From NCBI GenBank assembly GCA_037892935.1, contig JAYXKI010000004.1, positions 2,294,001 to 2,358,000 of the forward strand: a DNA stretch of 64,000 nt, written 5' to 3'. The translations under genes were made by a program, and so were the position numbers. The notes beneath the pieces were generated by a model. That model did no database searches and was not told where the DNA came from. It worked only from the letters and a program-made list of their open reading frames with translations. Within the stretch, counting starts at the first letter, position 1. The number at the start of each line of letters is the position of its first letter. Shown here in pieces: positions 32,358 to 42,912 of this stretch. This DNA comes from Phlebopus portentosus (Eukaryota > Basidiomycota > Agaricomycetes > Boletales > Boletinellaceae).

Positions 32358-32881
32358 CGAAAGAACAGTATTCGTCGCTCGTCGTCGCTGCAGATGCTGC
32401 AGGAGGTTAGAAGGCAAGCAGCGACAACGTGTTTTGTTATCATATTTCCATGAAAAAGTGGAAAGAAGCCAAGTTGTCTATTTTCGTCTTCAGGCATTGG
32501 GATTAGGCTCGGAGTGAGAGTCCGACGGTCCGGGCCGTGTCTATTCGTGGGATGATTGCCATTTATATAAATTGCAAGTTTACTTCCTAATCGTGGGAAT
32601 CAAATAAAGATTCTAACTAGCCTGCCATCATGATCGCTTGGCTTAGAAACCTTTGCTTTCCATCCGCGATTCAATGCCGGGATACCGGCTGCTGAAAATG
32701 TAATGCTGCGTGCTTTGGTGAGTTGATCAAGGCAAAGTATCGCCGGTTTTCTAACTCATGCTATTGTAGCACCTGTGTAACCTACAGAAGTTCCAGGAAG
32801 GCTTCTTTATTCCTTCATGGCGTATTTCAGTTCATCCGTGCGAGCTAGCTCAGTCAGCAGTCTTTCACTTGAACCTCAACC
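32358..32881. promoter_or_regulatory. Shared divergent promoter region of MFS and DLH-like genes
   Basis: About 520 bp separate two divergently transcribed start codons. A TATATAAAT-like element lies near 32572-32580 and a CT/CA-rich leader precedes the DLH-like ATG. Co-regulation is possible but not shown. Confidence 0.35.
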
Positions 32882-34072
32882 ATGTCGGACAAGTCTCTTG
32901 CTGGAGAGCCTGGTGATGCCTGTTGCCGTGGCGTGCAGCATTCCGGTGAGCCGAGGGGCAAGATTGAGAATATAGCAGGAGTCGAAACGTATATTGCCGA
33001 GCCACCGCAAGGTCAGAAATCGAAGGGCGTCATACTGTTTTATGCCGATGTATGGGGGTCAATGTTCATCAACAATAAGCTCATCCAGGATTTCTTCGCG
33101 TCTCAAGGTGAGTGTGATTAGTAGTCATTTCATCCCAACAAGTCGTCTCAATCACCTTGCTTGAACAGGATTCACCGTTGTTGGTATTGACTATTTCTTT
33201 GGAGATCCGGTGTATATCCATAATGGAGAGGAGGGATTCGACAGGCCTGCCTGGATGGCAAAGAGCAAGGCTCAGGCTCGAGAGTACGGGCCGGGGTGGT
33301 TCGAGGCAATCAAGGAGCGGTACGGTACGATAAATTTAGAATCTCCACTATTATTAGCTAACGCTTTATGCCACATGAAGGACAAGATACTAAATATTGT
33401 GCCGTGGGCAAGTTTGACGAGATCGCGAAACGATAGTTCAGTCCTGACTCGTATTTGCCTTCTCTTCCTGTTCGTAAAAACAGGCTACTGCTTTGGCGCA
33501 CCATTTGTGTTGGAGGCCGCTGCATCGGGTAAGATAGTTGCAGGTAAAGTGGCTCGGATCCGATCTATTCTCTTGAACCTAACTGAAGAGACTTCCGCCC
33601 ATTCCTTCACAGGAGCCGTTGCACATCCAGCTTTTCTCACGGAGACCCATTTCCAGGATGTCAAAGGTGCGATACAGCAGATTATGACGGGAAAGCCGGC
33701 TCTACTAATCGTTTCTTCCTCTCAGCTCCCTTGATGCTCTCGTGCTCTGGTATGCGATTCTCTTCTGATATATCCAATGCATAATGGAATACTAATGTCC
33801 TTATAGAGATTGATCATACATTCCCGCTTGAATTTCGGCGTCGAGCTGAGGACATTCTTGTCGAGAAGAAGCACGATTACTTTTTCCAAGTCTTTGGAGG
33901 CGTAGAACACGGTTTCGCCGTACGCGGAGATCCTAACATTCCTATCCAGCGTAAGTCTTAGAAATTATTTCTCTCTTTTACGACGCTTCCTTAATCCATA
34001 TCTCGAATAGGATGGGCCAAGGAAGAGAGTGCAAGGGGCATCATAGCTTGGTTTGATCGATTCTCGAAGTAA
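32882..34072 (+). CDS. Dienelactone hydrolase family protein
   Basis: Eight exons (32882-33107, 33169-33324, 33381-33407, 33484-33543, 33613-33666, 33726-33749, 33807-33950, 34011-34072) give 250 residues. The alpha/beta-hydrolase fold of the DLH family is seen with nucleophile Cys139 in GYCFG, Asp185 (EIDHTFP) and His217 (GGVEHGF). Other DLH landmarks are VILFYADVWG and VVGIDYFFGDP. Such enzymes hydrolyse lactones or related esters in the cytosol. All seven introns are phase 1. The intron after exon 3 has a GC donor (GCAAGT at 33408) instead of GT. Several exons are very short (27 and 24 nt). The protein is intact as spliced. Confidence 0.87.
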
Positions 34073-34450
34073 ATTTTTTGAAGAGAAGAATTTGAGTGCA
34101 TTCTTTGTAAATAACTGATTACATGAGTCTCGATGCTTGTAAGTGTACACGAGCTTTCTTCGTCTCCTATGAAATACATCTGCTGCATCTCAAGGTGTCC
34201 CCCTTGTATTTCGGACTGAGAGACGAAACGGACTGCCGACGAATGAGTAATGTTTATAGAACTATTTACAATGATGGCTTTTCTCCGTGCTCTTCGCCAT
34301 TCACATTCATGTATTTATTACAGAGGCAGCAAATTCAAATGCAAAGCTACAAGGGTACAAGGCTGCACGTATCCTACAGAAACCACACATTTAGGTAATG
34401 TGAGTCGGATAAAGATGGATGGTTGATTGTACCCACATTGGGTATTCAGA
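34073..34450. other. Intergenic between convergent genes
   Basis: Nothing beyond two 3' ends seen. Confidence 0.4.
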
Positions 34451-34823
34451 CTAAACAAAGTACTTGTTGACATCAACAGTCGCATTATTTGTAAAGTTCT
34501 GACTGCAAGTTCGAAGAGTTACATCAATACGAGCCGCAGCAGTGAAAAAGAAAAGGATTTGCATACGTAGTCGTCTGCTCGTGACGTCCACGACCGAAGG
34601 TAAAGAAATAAGAGAAGTTGATTTCAAATCTGCGGCGGATGACTTGGTTGGGACGGAGTACCTGAATACAGACATGAAGTCCATCAGTAAAGTGAGGCAC
34701 GAGCGGTGCAAAGTGAGGACGCACAAGAGGGCCGATCTCATTCCCAACATGGTCTGTGAATGAGATGGTTGCGATCTCCGTACCAGTGTTGGTGAAATCG
34801 ACATTCACAGAGGAGTAAGACAT
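34451..34823 (-). CDS. Small hypothetical protein, related to the C-terminus of the vWA protein at 40372
   Basis: Two exons (34823-34567 and 34502-34451) joined in phase 2 over a 64-nt GTATGC...TTGCAG intron encode 102 residues. The core VNVDFTNTGTEIATISFTD, then VLRPNQVIRRRFEIN, then QNFTNNATVDVNKYF matches in order the last part of the 40372-41978 gene (VSVYFKNTGSNI, IVPNGHVMIRKFSIN, RTFSKDSDIDVEHIF). The short last exon and its phase-2 intron are also shared. It looks like a small beta-rich domain, perhaps an immunoglobulin-like or C2-like sandwich, but I cannot name it. No signal peptide. It seems to be a stand-alone version of that domain. Confidence 0.55.
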
Positions 34824-35991
34824 GGTGGGAGGAGCAAAGTATCGAAGGATATCCCGGAAAGCCAGAGTCGAAATGAAGACCTTGCAATAGCTACAAGCTT
34901 GAAGTTCTCTTCAAGACGCACTGCGGACTACTTATATCATCTCTTATTTTGATTTATTGTAGAACTGGATGGGATGCAGTTGCCAGTGGTGAGTTGGTCG
35001 GAAATCTCTCCGGATATGAAACGTACTCCACTTCATATCTGATCCATGAACACTTCTCGCATTAATATAAGCACCTGCATCTGGGTAAAGGTGGGGAAGA
35101 ATGCAAACAAAGAACAAAAGTGGGGGATCATGCTGGTGCAGAACAACCCGCTGTCGGCTGGATGAAGGAGTTATGGGCGCCTGAAGTACTCATATCTAGA
35201 TAGGAGGGGCCGTTTCCGCATGTGACAGCCGTATGATTGTATCTTCATTTGCTTCAATAGAAACATGAGGCGGTCTTCCCTGCCAAAACTTCTAACACTT
35301 ACCTCGAGACCTTCGCAGAATCATGAGGTGAGGTAGAAGATAGAAGCGACCGGAACTTCCCGCATGCAAGTTCCGCATTTGTAAAATATGCTGATAGGCG
35401 CCAGTCAGGCCAAGTTTTGAGTTCACCAGGGGTTTATGCCTTGACCAACTCCTGCCTCATTGCAAATTTGTATCAGCATAATAGACGCTTCACGACGGAG
35501 CTCATAAATCTCCGAGAGCGTATCTGAGCAATCATTGGATTCGATTCTTCAAGTTTCAAACGCAAACGGACAGTCTTCCTTGCTTCTTTCCACTATGCCC
35601 ATAGTTTCGCTAGCATTGTTCCATGGTTGTGTTCTCCGACGTGTGAGATTGCGTGAGACCCAAGACAACATGCTGGCTGGTGCCCACTTGAGCTCGCTTA
35701 CCAGGAACCAATTGAATTTGCCCAAAATAAGAGTAATAACAACTGATGAGCATGGGATTTATTCCTATTCCATGCGCATTACGTTTCCTTAGTGTTTCCT
35801 CTGTGCTGCGATAATTGCCACGTCTTTTTCAATATCAAATAAAGAGCTTTTCTTACTCGCGGTGGTATTCTAGCTACTGGTGTTGGACCAATAGAGGCAC
35901 AGTCATATAGTTTATTCATTCTCATATTGTCTGGCCATCAAGAAATCATCCTTTCGCACTCCAATCTACTAATACTGCCTAATCACTGAGC
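34824..35991. other. Intergenic, no feature supported
   Basis: About 1.2 kb with no recognisable gene; it includes the promoter of 34451-34823 on its left side. Confidence 0.4.
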
Positions 35992-36497
35992 TCATTTGAC
36001 GCGTCTGTCGATAATGAAGTCCGCTGAAGGTTGTTTGGTGTAAGTGTCTGGGAGTATAGAGACTATAGTCCTCTTACCATTCAATGGATGGTACTTTGGC
36101 TCCTTCGAGTTGAGACCAGAAACGGAGCATAGGAGCTGGGAACCGTCGGAAGTGCAGTCTGCAGCGTTGGAATACTCGTTGCCCCAAGGACAAGTGAAGT
36201 AGACGTGAACTGATATCTTCCTATCGCCACGAGAACCTCTGAAGTACATGTCGGCCTCGGTGCCTTCTGGCCAGACTACGCACAAGTAGTGTAAGCATAT
36301 GAACATGCAGGTAGACGCAAAATCGCATACTGACCGGCTTTATCCTTGACCTGGAACTCATCTGAGACAGAGAACGCCGGCACTAGTCCACCATTCGGCT
36401 TTTTCTCCCAGTATCCGAAGGGGATCTTGTCGTCTTGGAGCTGAAGATCAATATCAAGTCTATTATGAATTCTGAAGTAGGTGGAGTAGTCTGGCAT
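35992..36497 (-). CDS. Aegerolysin-like protein
   Basis: Two exons (36497-36335 and 36275-35992) with a GTCAGT...GTAG intron, phase 1, give 148 residues, close to the 130-150 typical of aegerolysins. The order of features fits the family: an N-terminal IHNRLDIDLQL segment, a GTEADMYFRG segment where family members have a GTEG-type turn, and FTCPWGNEYSN with the conserved CPW(G) near two thirds of the length. There is no signal peptide, as usual for aegerolysins, which are secreted or released without one. Family members bind particular membrane sphingolipids and may act with a MACPF partner; no such partner is seen here. Similarity is judged by eye, so a more distant beta-sandwich family is possible. 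Confidence 0.55.
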
Positions 36498-36991
36498 GGC
36501 TGCAAACGTGGGTTGCGATGAAGATACAGCTCGGCGAAATGGGTTACAATAAATACCTCATTCTCTTTCGGTCTTCGTACGTCAAAGAACAGGCGATTGA
36601 TTGAAGGCGGAATTCTAGTATCGGCAGAAAGTAGTTCACGAGCTTGGGCGTCTACTTAAGCGCCTGAGGCTAAAGACAATATGTGAAACCAGCTTACCTT
36701 TTGCAGTATGGCCTTAAATGCGACTGTCAACTCGAGAGAATCCCGCAGGGGTCCTCTGCATGATGGCATGGAAGCGGAATGAACAAGTTCGCAAAAGACA
36801 TTAGCGTGAACTGTATCGGTCCTATAAAGGAAAGTTCTAATTCGAGTCTCTTGTCTCCCTACTTCAATTTTAACCCTGAAGTGCTTTCTAGTAACTCTCG
36901 AAGTCATCGTCCTTTCTTGTCGGTAGACTCCATAGAACAGTGAGTGATAACCATACATCTATACCTCAACAGTCTCTAACTTATTGAAGAT
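36498..36991. other. Divergent promoter stretch with an unsupported 83-codon frame
   Basis: It lies between the aegerolysin-like gene (-) and the phosphatase-like gene (+). A minus-strand frame from ATG 36907 to 36656 is open for 83 codons, but no intron, domain or neighbour supports it as a gene. Confidence 0.3.
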
Positions 36992-37492
36992 ATGAGTAGC
37001 GAATGGAAACGCTTCGAGCAAGTCCTTCAATACGTGTACCATGGCCGTAAACTTTTTCGCTCTGCTGCACCGAACTACGACGATAAAGACGACGAGTCGC
37101 AAAATCTCACACCAACTGCTGTCAAGTTCCTGACAGACAAGGGCATCAACGGAGTCATAAGTTTCAACACATATTCATACACGACATCTCAGATAGCGAT
37201 GCTCGATAATGTCGGAATCTCCTATCGTCACTTTGCTGTCAAGGATTTTACTGCACCGACGGAGGATCAACTAAAGGATGCGATCGAATTCTTTCGTAGT
37301 ATTCCTAACGGTTCCGTGCTTATTCATTGCGGGTACGGGCACGGAAGAACAGGCACTGGAGTCTCAGCAATGCAGCTCTTCGCGACGTGGGGAGACTCGC
37401 CAGATGAATCAAAGTGGAGTGACAATCACGTTGAGACAAATGAGCAACGAGTCGTACTTCGGCACATTCGCGATAATTTCAAGAAGCCTTGA
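36992..37492 (+). CDS. Tyrosine/dual-specificity phosphatase-like protein, paralogue 1
   Basis: A single-exon gene of 166 residues. The signature HCGYGHGRTG gives catalytic Cys113 and Arg119 of the CX5R loop, followed by TG. Asp85 in VKDFTAP is placed as the general acid. The short length without extra domains resembles compact DSP/PTP-like phosphatases. A role in dephosphorylating proteins or other phosphoesters is likely; the substrate is unknown. A second copy of equal length lies at 39077-39577, with a metallophosphatase gene between. Absence of introns contrasts with most neighbours. Confidence 0.82.
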   Translation: MSSEWKRFEQVLQYVYHGRKLFRSAAPNYDDKDDESQNLTPTAVKFLTDKGINGVISFNTYSYTTSQIAMLDNVGISYRHFAVKDFTAPTEDQLKDAIEFFRSIPNGSVLIHCGYGHGRTGTGVSAMQLFATWGDSPDESKWSDNHVETNEQRVVLRHIRDNFKKP

Positions 37493-37795
37493 ATATACTC
37501 GGTAGGTTTGGGCAGGAATTAGAAGTTGATAGGCATGCGAATCTTGCTTAAATACCTTTTTTAGGTGCTTTTACTGGGGAGGATTATCAACGTCGATATC
37601 TCGTCAATGATATGGGTCAGACGCATCAGTTACGTGACATGCGCATGGATAATGAGTAGATAGCAAACGATGTAAAAGTCCCATGAAAGTCAGCTTAGAA
37701 ATGTTTGTTCGTTAGATCCAATAAATTTCTGAATCGATCACGCCGATCCTGTCGATCTTTCCAGGCCAGGCTACGTGTCTGTTCTACATGTAGCC

Positions 37796-38692
37796 ATGGA
37801 CGCCATCCTCCGACGCAGCGAGCCTTCGAGCTGGAATACCTTCTTAACATCACCGTGTCTCTTCCTCGCGCAAAGAATATATGAAGTTGTGCAGAAACAG
37901 TCGCAGTCAAGTCCGACGCGAAACCGAGCGCGCGTCGTCTGCATATCGGACACCCACAACCAGCACGAATCAGTCGCACCGTTGCCCAACGGTAACATCC
38001 TTATCCATGCAGGTGACTTGACGCAGTCCGGGAGCTTGCAAGAACTAGAAGATGCGTTGAGATGGCTGAGCGATCAGCCGCATAGACACAAGCTCTTCAT
38101 TGCGGGAAACCATGACGCAGCCCTCGCCAATCCAGACGTTGTCACGCACATACGAGCGACCTACCCGGATCTGGTGTACCTTCAGGACAGCGAAGTGGCT
38201 ATATCGATCAACGGGCGCGTATTGAACATATACGGGAGTCCTCAAACTCCCCGGTACGGCCCCTGGCGGTTCCAGTACCCTCGCGTGCAGGTTCCGCAGG
38301 CTGCGTCATCAAACCAGTGGGCTGCAATACCTTCAAACACGGACATATTGATTACGCACGGCCCGCCTGCATATCATCTCGATAACGGCAGTTCAGGATG
38401 TCCTGCACTTCTGCATGCTTTATGGAGGGTCCGTCCACGGCTTCACGTTTTCGGTCACATCCATGCTGCTCGAGGAGTCGAGATTATATCTTGGACTTTA
38501 TTTCAGAATGCCTATGAAAGGGTATGCGCGCAACGAGGTGGCTGGCGGGATTTGCTTGCCTTGATCGCATATGTCATGATCGACTACGCTAAAGGATCTA
38601 GGAGAGAGTTTCAGACGACACTGGTGAATTCTTCCGTCGTGGGTGGCTTTCGAGACGAACTGAAACGCGGCGCAGTTGTAGTCGATATCTGA
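37796..38692 (+). CDS. Calcineurin-like metallophosphoesterase
   Basis: A single-exon gene of 298 residues from ATG 37796. The metal-binding motifs of the family are all present in order: SDTHNQH (Asp52, His54), HAGDLT (Asp near 74), AGNHD (104-107), ITHGPP and FGHIH. The spacing resembles the UPF0046/MPPED (239AB) subgroup found in animals and fungi. It would use two metal ions to hydrolyse a phosphodiester or phosphomonoester. An N-terminal stretch of about 45 residues precedes the domain and contains a modest hydrophobic run. It sits between two phosphatase-like paralogues on the same strand. Confidence 0.85.
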   Translation: MDAILRRSEPSSWNTFLTSPCLFLAQRIYEVVQKQSQSSPTRNRARVVCISDTHNQHESVAPLPNGNILIHAGDLTQSGSLQELEDALRWLSDQPHRHKLFIAGNHDAALANPDVVTHIRATYPDLVYLQDSEVAISINGRVLNIYGSPQTPRYGPWRFQYPRVQVPQAASSNQWAAIPSNTDILITHGPPAYHLDNGSSGCPALLHALWRVRPRLHVFGHIHAARGVEIISWTLFQNAYERVCAQRGGWRDLLALIAYVMIDYAKGSRREFQTTLVNSSVVGGFRDELKRGAVVVDI

Positions 38693-39076
38693 ATCGAATG
38701 CACCAAGTCTATCGCTCACGTTTTTGTTAAATCGATGTTTTGTCTCTTCATAGGACATTGAAAAACGTCAGGCTGCTTACACTATGTGAGTTGTCCTGTA
38801 AGTGGTCATTATAGGACAGTCTCGAATGTAGCAGTCCAATCAGATAAAAATAAAAATGTTTTGCGGTGACCGTCAACTTCAGTACAAGATTGTTTGGGTT
38901 TGGAAAAAGGGACACAATTTCCAAAATGAGACGGGCTGATTATGTACAGTACTCTGATCACGGGAAACCGTCACCCTGGATGGGCTCGGCGTCTTTGTCT
39001 TACATTTTGTCCCTAGCCTCACGGTACGTATTGCTATCCCTCTATTCCTTGAGGACGATTCTCATCTATTCAAGAT
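38693..39076. other. Intergenic, promoter of phosphatase-like paralogue 2
   Basis: No further feature seen. Confidence 0.35.
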
Positions 39077-39577
39077 ATGAGCATCGAATGGCAAAGATTT
39101 GGAGAAGTTACTCAGCATGTCTTTCCGGGACGCAGGCTTTTTCGCTCCTCTGCACCGAACTATGCTGGTCGAGATGAGACACAGATGCTTACGCCAACTG
39201 CCGTCGCTTTTCTGAAAGAAAAGGGTATCAACTGTGTCTTGAGCTTCAACGCACGATCATACGCGGCTGATGAAATAGCAATGCTCGATAAAGCTGGCAT
39301 CAAGTATCGCCATTTCTTGGTCCCGGATTACCACCCACCGACAATTGAGCAACTCAACGACGCAATCGAGTTCGCTCTCAGTATTCCGGACAGTTGCATA
39401 CTTGTCCATTGCGGGTATGGACACGGAAGAACTGGAACCGTAATCACGGCGATGCAGCTTTCTGCGACATCAGGAGAATTTCCCTCTGAAATCGAGTGGG
39501 TGCTTTCCAATCACGTCGAGAGATCAAGCCAGATCGCCACACTTCAGGCGTTCCGCAATCAATTGAGGGCACGTTGA
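39077..39577 (+). CDS. Tyrosine/dual-specificity phosphatase-like protein, paralogue 2
   Basis: A single-exon gene of 166 residues, colinear with the copy at 36992 apart from small shifts: LFRSSAPNYA, LTPTAVAFLKEKGIN and the identical signature HCGYGHGRTG (Cys112, Arg118), with Asp84 in VPDYHPP as candidate acid. Identity with paralogue 1 is high in the catalytic half and lower at the C-terminus. It arose by local duplication. Both copies keep all catalytic residues, so both are probably active. Confidence 0.82.
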   Translation: MSIEWQRFGEVTQHVFPGRRLFRSSAPNYAGRDETQMLTPTAVAFLKEKGINCVLSFNARSYAADEIAMLDKAGIKYRHFLVPDYHPPTIEQLNDAIEFALSIPDSCILVHCGYGHGRTGTVITAMQLSATSGEFPSEIEWVLSNHVERSSQIATLQAFRNQLRAR

Positions 39578-40371
39578 GTCCTAGGTTCGTCTTGTTCTGA
39601 TTTGATTTGGGGCATCTGCGTATCGCTAAGCCAATTCTTGCGCAGGATGATCCGTTGTATTGGATTTGCTCGTGTAATAAGATAACGTCTTATACAGCCG
39701 GAGATCTTGTGTCGAATTAGTAGGGAATCAGTCAATGCTCGTACATCTATGAAAGTTGAATACCGAGAGTCTGTTCTATAATACCATTCACAAGGATAAT
39801 AAAAAGCTTATTGTAATCCGTAAGGCCTCAAAAGCTTATTGAGAGCCAAAAAGCTGTGATCAATGGGCTTGCACTAACGGTTTGCTACAAGTCATCGCTG
39901 AGCATTTCCCTTTTGCCAGTGATTCCCCTTCACGTAGGTAGGTACGTAGGTAGGAACTGGCCATGGCATTTTCCGACCGCCAATTCCATATTTGGGAAAT
40001 GCTGATCAGCGTCAAAATTCGCTTCTGCGTCAAAGTTCAGCTGGATTGCCTTAGCCTCGTTGTCACTTCTCGGAAAGACACGAGCGCTTCGAGTAATTAA
40101 TGAGGACTCTTATCTGACCCAGGAGACTAACGACGGAAATTATGAACCACCGGAAGTCATGTACGCTCACGGCATTTCGATGCTTCTATACATGCATTTT
40201 TTTACCCATCACGTCTAGCGCTCTATCCAGAACGTAGCTGCATGGCGGGAGTAACCCATAGCTTAAATCCTACTACTGTGATGTTGCAGCACGTACGATA
40301 AGCACGGCCTCCTGTCTCTACGACACCTCTTCAACAAAGTCTTCTTTTGTGTCAACCGTACAGCTTCAACT
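39578..40371. other. Intergenic with short GTAG repeats
   Basis: A small run of ACGTAGGTAGGT-type repeats lies near 39936-39955. No gene is supported. Confidence 0.4.
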
Positions 40372-41978
40372 ATGGGCGAGGATATGGAGATTGATGTCAA
40401 ATTGTTGGTTTCTTCTACGCAAATCGCGCTACCGGAAATTTCTTATCAACTTCGTCTTTCAGGGACCTCCTGATTATCCTAGATGTCACAGCAAGCATGG
40501 GCAGCTACATCGAAAGTGCAAAAAACAACATAATCGAGATTTGCAGCATGCTACGTGCGTCTGGACGACTTAAGAAAGAAGATGGGCTTCGTGTTAGCCT
40601 GCTCGCGTATCATGACTATCCAGCAGGGGACAAGTATTCCGTGCTCATTCCGCACCCTTTTACCGAGGACTTGAAGGTCATGAAGGGATATCTCACGCCT
40701 TTGAAAGCAGAGGGAGGGTATGACAATCCGGAGGCGTTCGGCACAGCACTCGAATACGCCTATGATGAAATTGACGATTGGAGAGAGGAAGCTCTGAAGG
40801 TGATAATTGTGGTCACGGACGCTGCTCCACATGGGATTAATGAGAAGGGCGATAGTTTCCCTGATGGAGGACCTTCTGGTGAGCCTTGTGATTGTTCGAC
40901 CTGTTGGTCCCTAACAGACCGGTTATCTAGGCATGAATGTCCGCGATCCTCTTGAGCTTGCAAAAGTTATGGCAGATATGGATTTCTCAATTGTGCGTGT
41001 CGTGCTGTAAGAGAGCATCCCTAATCCTAACAATATCGCGTAGTTCGTGTTAGCTTGCGAACCTACCCTTGGAAAGACTACAGTAGGTTCATAAAGTCTT
41101 CGTAATACATCTCGTTTCTTAACTTCCCCAGGAATACGCGGTAGATTTCTACAAAGCGATAACGACCTTGACTCTGTAAGAACACTTCATGAAAACTCTG
41201 ACCTCGCCCTGTCATTTAGCCATCATGTTTTCAGAGGAACCCTCTGCTCTTTGACGGACAGCAAACAGATTGCAGCTGTCATCATCGGCCTCGTACTAGA
41301 GAGACTTGATCTCAAGAGGCTGAGCCTCCGGTACCGGGAAGAAATATGGAGACGCATCTTCGAGGATGGCCAATCCCTTGACGACGTCGTCGGAGAAGTT
41401 CATAGGATGCTTGCCTCTCAAGATACCCAGGTGACTACGATGCAGACGGGTAACATATACAATGATCTTCCCGCTGCATTGTGGAATTACAAGGCATTCC
41501 TCAGTAGCGAGTCGCTTGCTGAAGCAAAGAAGTCACTAAAGAGGGTGGGTCTTTGCATTGATTCATGCATTCTGCTAATAGTATTCGTGATATCAGGTGC
41601 CAGGAACTCGTGTCAATTTTGCATCTATGAAAGCAATCAAAGAATACGAGCGTACCCAATCTCGAGGACGTAATTTTACCGTGTCTGTGTACTTTAAGAA
41701 CACGGGATCCAACATCATGGAACTGCACTTATTCGATGCTGAATCCGGGGACATGAAAGGACAACTCATCGTTCCAAATGGCCATGTCATGATCAGGAAA
41801 TTTAGTATCAACATTCCGATTAACTTTGCACTTGTGTGTGGGAGATCTACAAAGAACTTCTCGTTCGTTCTTTTTTTGCCATTCTCCTCAATTTTATTTT
41901 TCCTAATAGCTTTTCCGCAGACGTACATTCAGTAAGGATAGCGATATCGATGTGGAACATATTTTCAGTCAGTCTTGA
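40372..41978 (+). CDS. von Willebrand factor A domain protein with a novel C-terminal domain
   Basis: Exons 40463-40878, 40931-40992, 41044-41082, 41132-41175, 41235-41544, 41597-41835 and 41921-41978 splice in continuous phase to about 390 residues. The first exon (ATG 40372) is less sure: GT donors are out of phase, while a GC donor (GCAAAT) fits. The vWA core begins DLLIILDVTASMGSY with a MIDAS-like DxTxS, continues with VSLLAYHDYP, KVIIVVTDAAPHG and FVLACEPTL, and ends with TLCSLTDSKQIAAVIIG. A middle helical part (LERLDLKRLSLRYREEIW) follows. The last ~95 residues match the separate small gene at 34451-34823. vWA domains bind protein partners through a metal ion; this one has no signal peptide, so it is likely intracellular. 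Confidence 0.72.
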
Positions 41979-42912
41979 GTAGGTTGGTCGTTTATGCACC
42001 AGCTCTGTAACCAACGTCGGGATAGGGAGTTACGATGTTATGTAATCGAACCATCAGATATCTTGTCTGCTTGGTCTGGATTTGTATGTACGAGACGTCT
42101 AACCCAAACTTTATGTTAGACCATGTATATATTGCCAGGTACGCCAAATTGCCTGCCTTAGCGTCTTATTACTGGTTGCTTCTGAAGCGCTTCATGCACG
42201 TTGTCCACTTTAACTCCCAGATTGACTTGAAATGCGCGGGATTTGATGCCTCGTGCAAACTCATGGAGGGAGATTGATCGTCACTTCTTCGCATACCAGG
42301 AAGTATACTCAAATCGTGGTAAGGAACACGCTGAAAACACAAGGCTAATACTTTCTGAGTCATTATAGCGGGTATTGGCAATAAGGCGCCCGCTGCTTCC
42401 TCTTCGTTCAGGGATCTCACCGGGTAGCTGAAGGCTTCCTGGAGTGTTCCACTACAGCGCCTTGCCTTTTACTAACTTCCGTTACGAATTCGCTTCCTTC
42501 GGGTCTCGAGTCGTAAATTTTCCGCGCGCAAGAATGTATATCTCAGATTCTCAGAAAATAAGTTGAATGGACATTAGCGCTGGAACTCCTGATCTGTAAA
42601 GCACCCGAAGAGCGGTAAATCTCCGCCACAGTCGGAAAATCGCATGGGACCGGATAGCTTCACAATGAGCCCAAAATGCACTACTTTATACGGTTTCGTT
42701 CTCCTCATTCTTAAATCACCCCAACTTCCTCTCCGACTTACTGTTCAAATAGCTGTCCACCATCAACAGGTCACACATTGTGCACTTTATCTCTAAATCC
42801 CTGAAGTCCATTCAGAAGTTGTTGAGGACATCATAAACCTTCTGACGTATGATTCCGGGAGAAGTTCATTTCCGTCGAGGTTGATTTCATTGATCGTTTA
42901 ACTCGTGCGTAG
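41979..42912. other. Intergenic, no feature supported
   Basis: About 0.9 kb with short open frames only. Confidence 0.4.

Noticed and set aside
36656..36907. 83-codon minus-strand frame as first exon of the aegerolysin-like gene
   Set aside because: The donor after it has no acceptor in a suitable phase and distance, and the aegerolysin-like frame has its own ATG.
39930..39960. Short GTAG repeats as a possible CRISPR-like or regulatory array
   Set aside because: Units are 4-8 bp with no spacers; a simple repeat in a eukaryotic intergenic region.
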